This document shows positions 27,037-34,109 of a stretch of 64,000 nucleotides of DNA, in pieces. A program made the position numbers and the translations under genes. Position 1 is the stretch's first letter. Each line of letters begins with the position of its first letter. Source of the DNA: Afipia sp. 1NLS2 (lineage in GTDB: Bacteria; Pseudomonadota; Alphaproteobacteria; Rhizobiales; Xanthobacteraceae); the NCBI RefSeq assembly GCF_000178995.1, contig NZ_ADVZ01000003.1, positions 124,001 through 188,000 of the forward strand, given 5' to 3'. Under the pieces are notes generated by a model. That model was given only the letters and a program-made list of their open reading frames with translations, ran no database searches and was not told the DNA's origin.

Positions 27037-28752
27037 ATGCAGATCATAACAACCGGCGTTGTCGTAGTGGGTGGAGGAGCGGCCGGATGCTACGCGGCGC
27101 TTGAGCTGTCCCGAAAGGGGATCGACTCGGTTATTGTCTGCAAGGGATTGGTCGGCAAAAGCGGCGCCTCACTTTTCGCGGGAAATCTTGTTCTCGGAGG
27201 CGGCCTGCTGGGCAACACACCGGAGCAGGGCCGCAACACTGCAGAATTCCTGATCAAGTATCATAATCAGTTTCTGATCGATCAGAACTGGGCCAAGCGA
27301 TGCGGCCAGTGGATCGAGAACGTCTACTATCCCGAACTTGAGGAGGCCGGTCTTTATTTCCGTCGCGACGACGATGGCAATGTCGTCACCAGCCCCGGCA
27401 AGATCAGAAGCATTGCGGCGAACATCCAGGGCAATTCCGGCGTGCCGTTCATGGATCTGCGTCGCAAGCAGGTAATGAAGGCAGGCATTCGCCGGCTTGA
27501 GGAAACGACCGTCACATCGCTACTGCACGGGGCCGACGGAAAGGTGTGCGGAGTCTTCGCCGTTAACTGCATGACCGGCGAATACAGCGTCGTTGTCGGG
27601 CGTGCTGTCATTCTTGCCACCGGCTATTCGGATCGCTTGCATATCCGTTCGACCGGCACGCGAGAGATGTCCGGCGACGGCATTGCGATGGCATGGCGGG
27701 CAGGGGCCAGCCTCGTCAATCTCGAAATGCAATGGTGGCACACCAACGATGTGGCTCACCCCCCGACCTGGCAGCGGGTGCAGATTTATCCCAACCCGGT
27801 TCTGGGGTCGGATCACTCGGCGCGGATGGTGAACTCTTCCGGCGAGGAGTTTTTCAACCAGCAGGTCGACGATCCGATGGCGTTCGGGCCCTACACCATT
27901 CAGCTCAAGAGGCTGGTGAAGCAGGTGCATGCCGGAAAGGCGCGCTATGACGGCGGCTATTACGCTGGTTTCGATCACGTCGATTTCAAGGAGATCGACG
28001 CTTACACGACATACGGCAAGCCATTCTACCAGCTTGGTCTCGACCCACGCAAAGGGCCGATCGAAACCGCCGTTACCGCACATTACCGGCAGGGCGGAAT
28101 CCTGGTCGATAACTCCAACATGCGCTCATCGGTGCCGGGACTTTATGTCGCCGGTGGTGTCGGCGGTCACAGTAACGGCTTGATCGCGCTGGTGACGTTC
28201 GATGGCAAGACCGTTGCGGACGGCATTGCTGCCGATTTCGACAAGCTCCAGTCCGGCAAGGTGCCTGACGATGAAATCGAGCGGGAGCGCCACCGTATCG
28301 AGGCGATGCTGATGATGGATGGAGACGGCTTCACGCCTGTCGTGGTGAAGGAAAAGATTCGGCGGGTCATGTGGGAGAAAGCCGGCATTGAGAAAAATCA
28401 CGCCGGTCTGACGAGCGCGCTGGAAGATCTCGATCGCATTCGTGCATCCGTGCTGCCGAACATGAAGGTCAAGAACCGGACGCGCGTCGCGAATTACGAA
28501 TGGCTCGATGCGATCGATGTTCACAACATGATCGACGCCGCGGAACTGGTCGTTCATTCGTCCATCGAGCGCCGCGAGAGCCGCGGCCCGTTCATGCGGA
28601 CGGATTTCCCCGAGACGGACAATGAGAACTGGCTGGCTGCGAATGTCATGATCAAGACCGACAATGGCTTCCGGTTTGAACGAAATCCTTATGAACTGAC
28701 GTTCTTCCAGCCCGGCTTTGCACGCCGCGACAACATGATGGTGCCGTGGTGA
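27037..28752 (+). CDS. FAD-dependent dehydrogenase, SdhA/FrdA/MfrA-like
   Basis: A 571-residue flavoprotein of the succinate dehydrogenase/fumarate reductase superfamily. The FAD-binding GGGAAGCYAALE lies at residues 12-23. In place of the SHT motif, whose His carries covalent FAD in classical SdhA, it has SGASLFAG (42-49), so FAD is probably non-covalent. The usual HYxMGGI reads HYRQGGI, and the C-terminal FAD/capping motif is YVAGGVGGHSNGL instead of HGANRLGG. The enzyme is thus a divergent member and may not act on succinate. No signal peptide is seen, so it is cytoplasmic. The stop overlaps the iron-sulfur gene. Confidence 0.85.
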   Translation: MQIITTGVVVVGGGAAGCYAALELSRKGIDSVIVCKGLVGKSGASLFAGNLVLGGGLLGNTPEQGRNTAEFLIKYHNQFLIDQNWAKRCGQWIENVYYPELEEAGLYFRRDDDGNVVTSPGKIRSIAANIQGNSGVPFMDLRRKQVMKAGIRRLEETTVTSLLHGADGKVCGVFAVNCMTGEYSVVVGRAVILATGYSDRLHIRSTGTREMSGDGIAMAWRAGASLVNLEMQWWHTNDVAHPPTWQRVQIYPNPVLGSDHSARMVNSSGEEFFNQQVDDPMAFGPYTIQLKRLVKQVHAGKARYDGGYYAGFDHVDFKEIDAYTTYGKPFYQLGLDPRKGPIETAVTAHYRQGGILVDNSNMRSSVPGLYVAGGVGGHSNGLIALVTFDGKTVADGIAADFDKLQSGKVPDDEIERERHRIEAMLMMDGDGFTPVVVKEKIRRVMWEKAGIEKNHAGLTSALEDLDRIRASVLPNMKVKNRTRVANYEWLDAIDVHNMIDAAELVVHSSIERRESRGPFMRTDFPETDNENWLAANVMIKTDNGFRFERNPYELTFFQPGFARRDNMMVPW

Positions 28753-29744
28753 ACCTGCAGATCGACGCGCGGAGCATCGGAAAGGTCGAAAACTCGGACG
28801 GGTTGCTGGCGCGCAATACGCGGCTCAATTTCGGCGATCCGGTCCACGTTCGTGTTCGCAGGTTTGATGCCGAACACCCCGAACAGTCCGAATTCGAAAG
28901 CTTCGTTGTTCCTTACGACACTTCGATGCGGGTGCTGGATGCGCTGAATTACATCGCGGAGAATTTCGCGACCGATCTGGCGTATCGCTGGCTGTGCGGA
29001 ACGAAGATGTGCGGGACTTGTGCGGTCAGGATGAACGGTCGCGAGGTGCTGGCTTGCTGGGAAAGCGTCGAGCCCGAGATGACGATCGAGCCGCTGCGGA
29101 ATTTACCCGTCATTCGCGATCTGGTTGTCGACCGCAGTCCCTACGAAGCGCGTGTGGCAAAGTTCGAGCCGTGGCTTGAGCGCCCCTCCGATTATGCCGG
29201 CTTCCCGGAGCCGTTGTCCCACAAGGACATGAAGAATGCCTCGAAGGCGCTGGATTGCATCAGTTGCATGTCGTGCTTTTCGGCTTGCCCGGTTGTCGGC
29301 CTTGGCGGCTTGACGAATTTTGCCGGGCCGGCGCCCCTGGTCCAGCTTGCTCAAACCGCACTCGATTCCCGGAACGATCCGGCCAAGGTGGCGCGCGCGC
29401 TCGAGCACGCAGGCATTTTCAATTGTGTGTCTTGCTACAAGTGCGAAGAGGCCTGTCCGGCGAAAATTCCAATCGTCACGCGGATCATCGAGCCGCTGAA
29501 GGCAAAGACAGCCGCGCTGGTGCCGCACGCGGCGCGACACTCGCTGGCCTTCAAGACGATTATCGCTTCGCGGGGGCGGATCGATCCGAGCGAACTCGTC
29601 CTGCGCGTACAGGGGCCGAAAGTGCTGCTGCAAATCGTCCGTGCCTGGCGATTGCTGGTGCGGGGCAAGATCAATCCGTGGAAAACCCTCTTCGGGAAAA
29701 GCCCGGGCGCAGCGAAAGCCGCGTCCCGCATCCTCGATCAGTAG
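28746..29744 (+). CDS. Iron-sulfur subunit, SdhB/MfrB-like
   Basis: A 332-residue electron-transfer subunit. The N-terminal [2Fe-2S] site uses C84, C89, C92 and C104. Two C-x2-C-x2-C-x3-CP clusters follow (C171-C181 and C227-C237). In classical SdhB the second of these lacks one Cys and holds [3Fe-4S]; here all four are present, so two [4Fe-4S] clusters are expected, as in type-E (Sulfolobus-like) enzymes. A C-terminal extension of about 90 residues is longer than in E. coli SdhB. Start: two GTG codons in a row at 28746/28749 overlap the flavoprotein stop. Confidence 0.88.
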   Translation: MVNLQIDARSIGKVENSDGLLARNTRLNFGDPVHVRVRRFDAEHPEQSEFESFVVPYDTSMRVLDALNYIAENFATDLAYRWLCGTKMCGTCAVRMNGREVLACWESVEPEMTIEPLRNLPVIRDLVVDRSPYEARVAKFEPWLERPSDYAGFPEPLSHKDMKNASKALDCISCMSCFSACPVVGLGGLTNFAGPAPLVQLAQTALDSRNDPAKVARALEHAGIFNCVSCYKCEEACPAKIPIVTRIIEPLKAKTAALVPHAARHSLAFKTIIASRGRIDPSELVLRVQGPKVLLQIVRAWRLLVRGKINPWKTLFGKSPGAAKAASRILDQ

Positions 29745-29755
29745 AAGGCCGCATC

Positions 29756-30622
29756 ATGAAGTTTGCGTATTATCCCGGCTGCTCGGCGAAAAGCACATGT
29801 GCAGAATTGAACGTCGCGTTGCGCAAGGTCGCGGTCGCGCTCGATCTGCAATTGACCGAACTTGAATCGGCAACCTGCACCGGCGCGCGGGAACTGCGGG
29901 CCATCGATCCCGTCGGTTTTTTGACGCTGAATGTCCGGATTCTCGCACTCGCAGAGCAGCAAGGACTGCCGTTGATGACGGTCTGCAACACCTGCACGCT
30001 CAATCTGATCGATGCCAATGCCACCTTCGCGGAAGACAAGAATCTTGCCCGGCAGGTGAATCAGCGGCTCGCGGAGGAAGGCCTTGAATACAAGGGTACG
30101 ACCCGTGTGACCCATTTCCTGTGGATGTTGTTCGAAGATATCGGCAGCGAGCGACTGCAGAAGATGGTGGTCAATCCTTTGACTGGAATGTCCGTGGCGG
30201 CCTTCTATGGATGTCACATCACTCGGCCGCCAGAGAAATATGGGTTTATCGATTCACGCAACAACCGTTCGCTGGAGCAGCTTTCCGAGCTTCTTGGCTG
30301 CAAGCCGGTGGATTATACTGGCCGCACCGAATGCTGCGGTTTTCATACTGCCGCGCATGACGAGCGCATCGCGATCAAGCTGACCGGCCAGCATATCCAG
30401 TCTGCCAAGACCAACGGCGCGCATGCGATGGTGACGCCGTGCCCGCTCTGTCATACGGTGCTCGATAGTTTCCAGAAGGAAATCGAGAAGGATGCCGGGA
30501 AGAAACTCAATATGCCGGTGCTTCATTTGCCCCAACTCGTAGGGTTGGCGCTTGGCATGTCGCATGAAGAATTGCGCCTCGATAAACACGTTATCTCGAC
30601 CGAAGCGCTGCGGTCGCTTTGA
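29756..30622 (+). CDS. CCG-domain subunit, HdrB/SdhE-like
   Basis: A 288-residue protein with two CCG modules as in heterodisulfide reductase HdrB, GlpC and the SdhE/MfrE subunits of type-E quinone oxidoreductases. The C-terminal module is complete (C153, C193-C194-G, C229-x2-C232). The N-terminal module has C9, C41 and C77-x2-C80 but a Thr at position 42 in place of the second Cys. It should hand electrons from the iron-sulfur subunit to quinone or to a thiol/disulfide. AGAAGG lies upstream of the ATG, 11 bases after the previous stop. There is no classical SdhC/D membrane anchor in the operon. Confidence 0.87.
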   Translation: MKFAYYPGCSAKSTCAELNVALRKVAVALDLQLTELESATCTGARELRAIDPVGFLTLNVRILALAEQQGLPLMTVCNTCTLNLIDANATFAEDKNLARQVNQRLAEEGLEYKGTTRVTHFLWMLFEDIGSERLQKMVVNPLTGMSVAAFYGCHITRPPEKYGFIDSRNNRSLEQLSELLGCKPVDYTGRTECCGFHTAAHDERIAIKLTGQHIQSAKTNGAHAMVTPCPLCHTVLDSFQKEIEKDAGKKLNMPVLHLPQLVGLALGMSHEELRLDKHVISTEALRSL

Positions 30623-30950
30623 TCGAAGGGAGTACTGAACACTTGGCTTCGTGAACGGCGATAGAGATATTATCAAGCCCGTGCCGAGAAATCGGTGAGG
30701 CGTTGATCTAGGTAAGGAGCGGCAAAGTATCCCGCGCCGCTTTCGGTTAGGGTGGCAACCGGATACCAGTGCGATGAGCTAAGAGGTTCCGGAACTGACA
30801 TTACATTGAGCTCTGGATGGCGAAAAATTTTAAGTAAACGCGAATGCTAGGGATCGTTTGCCCCCTAGGCCTTTGGGATAGGGGCGCCACTACCAAACCT
30901 TAAGGCTTGCTAAAGCATATCCAAGCCAATGTTTAGCTTGGTGAAATGCG
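30623..30950. other. Non-coding gap of 328 bases
   Basis: No convincing reading frame, hairpin terminator or repeat is seen between the CCG-subunit gene and the peroxidase gene. It is more AT-rich near 30820-30850 (GGCGAAAAATTTTAAGTAAA), which may hold the peroxidase promoter, but no clear -35/-10 pair could be assigned. Confidence 0.4.
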
Positions 30951-31973
30951 ATGAAACGACGGACGGGACTGGCCTTTGCAGCGCTGCTGCTTTTCGGACT
31001 GCCAATGGGATATCTGGCAGCCGCGGGGCTGCATGATCTCGATGCCGTTCGGGCAAAATATCGCCGGCCCGCCACGATCCCTTTCCCTGACGACAATCCC
31101 TATTCCAAGGCGAAGGCCCACTTAGGGAAAATGCTGTTCTTCGACCCGCTGCTGTCCGGGTCGCGCAAGCATTCGTGCTCCTCGTGCCATGTGCCGGCCA
31201 AGTCATGGGGCGACGGGTTGCCGCACGCGATCGGCGAAGATCCCGCAGGGATGGAAATCCGTACGCCGACCCTGATCGATATCGCGTTCGTGGATATCCT
31301 TGGGTGGGATGGAAAGTTTTCCGATCTGGAATCGGTGACCTTCGGGCCGCTGACGAGCCCGCAGAACATGAACATCACCGAACGCGAACTGGTGCGGCGG
31401 CTGCGCGCGCTGCCACGTTATACCGCGGCCTTTGCCAAGGCGTTTGGCGACAAGCACGTCACGCGGCGGCGCATCGAACTGGCGATCGCAACCTATGAGC
31501 GCACCATTGTTGCGGGCGAAGCGCCGTTCGACCGCTGGATCATGGGAGACGAGAGCGCGATTTCCCCGCAGGCCAAGCGCGGGTTCGCCTTGTTCAATGG
31601 CAAGGCGCACTGCTCAAGCTGCCACAGCGGGCCTTCGTTCACTGATGGATCGTTTCAGGATATCGGCTCTGCGACCGGCAATGATATCGGGCGAGGCCGA
31701 TTGTTTCCGACTTCCGAGAAGCTGCAATACGCCTTCAAGACTCCGACATTGCGTGATGTCGCGGACCGCGGACCGTATATGCATGACGGTTCGGTCGCGA
31801 CGCTGGAAGGCGTGATCGAGCTTTATAATAAAGGCGGCATCGATCGTCCGAGCCGCTCGCCCTCGATCAAGCCTCTTGGACTGACGGCAGCGGAAAAAGC
31901 GGAGCTGATCGCTTTTCTCAAGACACTCTCGGCGCCCGCGGTCGAAGCGCACTCACCGAAGCTGGCCAAGTAA
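30951..31973 (+). CDS. Di-haem cytochrome c peroxidase / MauG family protein
   Basis: A 340-residue exported di-haem protein. A signal or membrane segment covers about residues 6-25. Haem c motifs are C76-S-S-C-H80 and C221-S-S-C-H225, placed as in the bacterial cytochrome c peroxidase/MauG family. The tail has FKTPTLRDVADRGPYMHDGSVATLEG, which is typical of this family. It may reduce H2O2 with electrons from a periplasmic cytochrome or cupredoxin, or act as a MauG-like modifying enzyme. A cupredoxin gene lies 1.6 kb downstream. The ribosome-binding site is weak. Confidence 0.9.
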   Translation: MKRRTGLAFAALLLFGLPMGYLAAAGLHDLDAVRAKYRRPATIPFPDDNPYSKAKAHLGKMLFFDPLLSGSRKHSCSSCHVPAKSWGDGLPHAIGEDPAGMEIRTPTLIDIAFVDILGWDGKFSDLESVTFGPLTSPQNMNITERELVRRLRALPRYTAAFAKAFGDKHVTRRRIELAIATYERTIVAGEAPFDRWIMGDESAISPQAKRGFALFNGKAHCSSCHSGPSFTDGSFQDIGSATGNDIGRGRLFPTSEKLQYAFKTPTLRDVADRGPYMHDGSVATLEGVIELYNKGGIDRPSRSPSIKPLGLTAAEKAELIAFLKTLSAPAVEAHSPKLAK

Positions 31974-32021
31974 CAGGTTAAGCGAGAGCAGGAGAGGCGG
32001 CGCGCCGCTTAAGCCGCACGA

Positions 32022-32183
32022 TCAGGTGTAATGCTGCAGCACCGATCCCAGCAGGCCGAAGCCCGCGAACAGGAGCGTGCCGGCGCAGGTTTCCAGTATC
32101 TCGCGATGTGGGATGTGCCTGTCGGCGGCGATCGCCAATGCAGAGCCGCCCAAAACGCTCGCCACACTCAGCAAGGCAATCAT
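32022..32183 (-). CDS. Small membrane protein of 53 residues
   Basis: The frame can be read from 32285, but TTTCAGGAGAG lies six bases before the ATG at 32183 and the residues from there form a compact two-segment membrane protein: MIALLSVASVLGGSALAIAA, a short polar loop with DRHIPHREILE, and a second hydrophobic helix ending at LQHYT. No family is recognised. The good ribosome-binding site and clean hydrophobic pattern argue for a real gene. Confidence 0.5.
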   Translation of the reverse strand: MIALLSVASVLGGSALAIAADRHIPHREILETCAGTLLFAGFGLLGSVLQHYT

Positions 32184-32429
32184 TCCACTCTCCTGAAATA
32201 GGTCGGCCATCAAAATGGACTTGATGAGCTTAAGTTCGGTGATTTGAATCCGTAGAATTTGAAATGCTTGAAATATTCGTCTCAAGTTATTGAGCTGGCT
32301 AGTTCATTCGTCTCCTTAACAATCGTTAACCACAAAACAAGGCCTCGTCAGACTACGCTCGCTCGATTCTGAAAATCCAGTATAGTAAACAAACCCTTTA
32401 TATAATCGCTAAAAAAATCGGGGCTGGTG

Positions 32430-33494
32430 ATGATGACCTATTGTGAGCGGCTTGGCTCCGCGCTCCGTTGTTCATCCTCGATGTTCTTTCGTTTCGCGCT
32501 TGTTGTCTTGTTCGGCGCCATCGGCACCGAAAGTGCGAGCGCTCATGTCAAATGGTTCTGCGCCTACAACGTCGCCGGGCAGCCAGAGGGGCTGGAGAAC
32601 GTGCTGTGCCAGGATTTTGAAATCCTGGTCTTCGTTGCCATCGTCTGGCTTTTCGCGGGCTGTCTGATCGAGAGGACATCGGTCGGCGATGCCATGTTGC
32701 GTTCGATGGATCGGGTCACCAGCGGATTGCAGGTCAATACCGAACTGATCGTCCGCGCGACTGTCTTTTTCTTTTTCGTCTCGTTATGGGCCATTGGCGG
32801 GATCATTCTGACGCCGGAACTGAAATCGACGTCAGCCATTATCGGCCCGATCCAACTGGTGATCATTGCCTGCCTGTTGTCGCGGCGCACCTTGCCGATC
32901 TCCGCGCTCGGCATCGCCACTCTTTTCGGCATCGCGGTCCATGATTACGGGATTTTTCATCTGGCCGATTACCCGATCTTTCTCGGTATCGCCGCCTATC
33001 TCGCTCTGACCGGACTTCAGAAGAAGTTCTTCGGAATCGAGCCGATCGATGTCATGCGTTATGCGACGGCCATCACGCTGATGTGGGCTTCCGTCGAAAA
33101 GTGGGCTTATCCGCAGTGGAGCTTCCCGATTTTCGTCACCCATCCGGGCATCACGTTCGGGTTCGACCAGGACTTCTATATGCGTGCGGCGGGTGTCGTT
33201 GAGTTCACGCTGGCGTTCGCCCTGTTGTGGACTCCGCTGGTCCGGCGTTGCGCGGCAGCCATCCTTGCCGGAATGTTCATCGCCGCATGTTTCGAGTTCG
33301 GCAAGATCGACCTGATCGGGCACTCGGGCATCATTGCGGTGCTATTTGCGATCATCGCTGACAACCGGCGTGTCGCGGAAAACGACCGTCGCGTGCCGAT
33401 ACTTGCCCCGGCGACTTTTTGTGCCGCGCTCGCGACGACGCTTTTTGTCTATTATGTCGGGCACGCTTATTTGTTCAGCACGACGATTTTGTAA
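32430..33494 (+). CDS. Polytopic membrane protein, DoxX-like, unknown function
   Basis: A 354-residue integral membrane protein with a leader segment and about nine further hydrophobic helices. The first extracytoplasmic part contains SAHVKWFCAYNVAG and two Cys residues. Later helices contain the DoxX-like pattern RYATAITLMWASVEKWAYPQW and GVVEFTLAFALLW. Proteins of this kind are often annotated only as membrane or DoxX-like proteins. It is followed by a convergent cupredoxin gene after 29 bases. The region upstream is AT-rich with a TATAAT-like sequence about 30 bases before the start. Function unknown; a link to copper or respiratory metabolism is only suggested by the neighbours. Confidence 0.65.
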   Translation: MMTYCERLGSALRCSSSMFFRFALVVLFGAIGTESASAHVKWFCAYNVAGQPEGLENVLCQDFEILVFVAIVWLFAGCLIERTSVGDAMLRSMDRVTSGLQVNTELIVRATVFFFFVSLWAIGGIILTPELKSTSAIIGPIQLVIIACLLSRRTLPISALGIATLFGIAVHDYGIFHLADYPIFLGIAAYLALTGLQKKFFGIEPIDVMRYATAITLMWASVEKWAYPQWSFPIFVTHPGITFGFDQDFYMRAAGVVEFTLAFALLWTPLVRRCAAAILAGMFIAACFEFGKIDLIGHSGIIAVLFAIIADNRRVAENDRRVPILAPATFCAALATTLFVYYVGHAYLFSTTIL

Positions 33495-33523
33495 AATCGA
33501 ACGGGTGCCGGATTCGAAGCTGC

Positions 33524-33883
33524 TTATTTGACGCTCACGAGCAGCTTCATCTTGGGGTGAATCGCGCAAAGTACGGTGAAATTGCCCGCGACCGGGAAGG
33601 TCACCTCGAATTTGCTGCCGGGCTTCTGGTCTCCGGAATCAAATTGAAATTCCGGGGACTTGAGATAGGCGTGATGGAGCAGTTCGCCATCATCGTTAAT
33701 GAAGCGTAAGGCCTCACCGCGATTTATGGTGATCTGGCCCGGCTGGAACTGCCGGTTTTTTTGAGAAATCTGATACGGACCCACCGCCAGTGCCGCTCCC
33801 GTGAGCAGGCCGCCGAGGCTTGCGGCAATAATCTGGAACCCGAGATGCCGCGTGATGGCGAGAAGCCGTCTGTGCCCAAGCAT
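33524..33883 (-). CDS. Exported cupredoxin (plastocyanin-like) protein
   Basis: A 119-residue blue-copper-type protein. AAGGAG lies six bases before the ATG at 33883, which was preferred to an upstream frame. An N-terminal signal or anchor (about residues 15-33) precedes a beta domain with possible type 1 copper ligands His70/71 (LLHHAY), Cys106, His109 and Met112 in the classic C-x2-H-x2-M loop. It would carry single electrons in the periplasm. The di-haem peroxidase at 30951 is a plausible partner. Confidence 0.85.
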   Translation of the reverse strand: MLGHRRLLAITRHLGFQIIAASLGGLLTGAALAVGPYQISQKNRQFQPGQITINRGEALRFINDDGELLHHAYLKSPEFQFDSGDQKPGSKFEVTFPVAGNFTVLCAIHPKMKLLVSVK

Positions 33884-34109
33884 CTTCTTCTCCTTGGCGG
33901 TCCCGTTCATCGCGGAACCCTGAACGATAAGATGCACCAACTGGTTACCATGACTCGCGACGCCTTTTACTCAATACCGCCTGATACTGCCTGTAAACGT
34001 TATATGGCTATTTGGATAGTCGATGTCACCTCAGAATAGGCCACATCGAGGGAGAGTGGCGTGAGACAAGAATGTCTTCTTCAGCCAATGAAGAAAGCGA
34101 AGTTTCAGT

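Noticed and set aside
32316-32329. CtrA-like site TTAA-N6-TTAA
   Set aside because: The spacing is six, whereas the CtrA consensus needs seven between the TTAA halves; the neighbouring genes are not cell-cycle genes.
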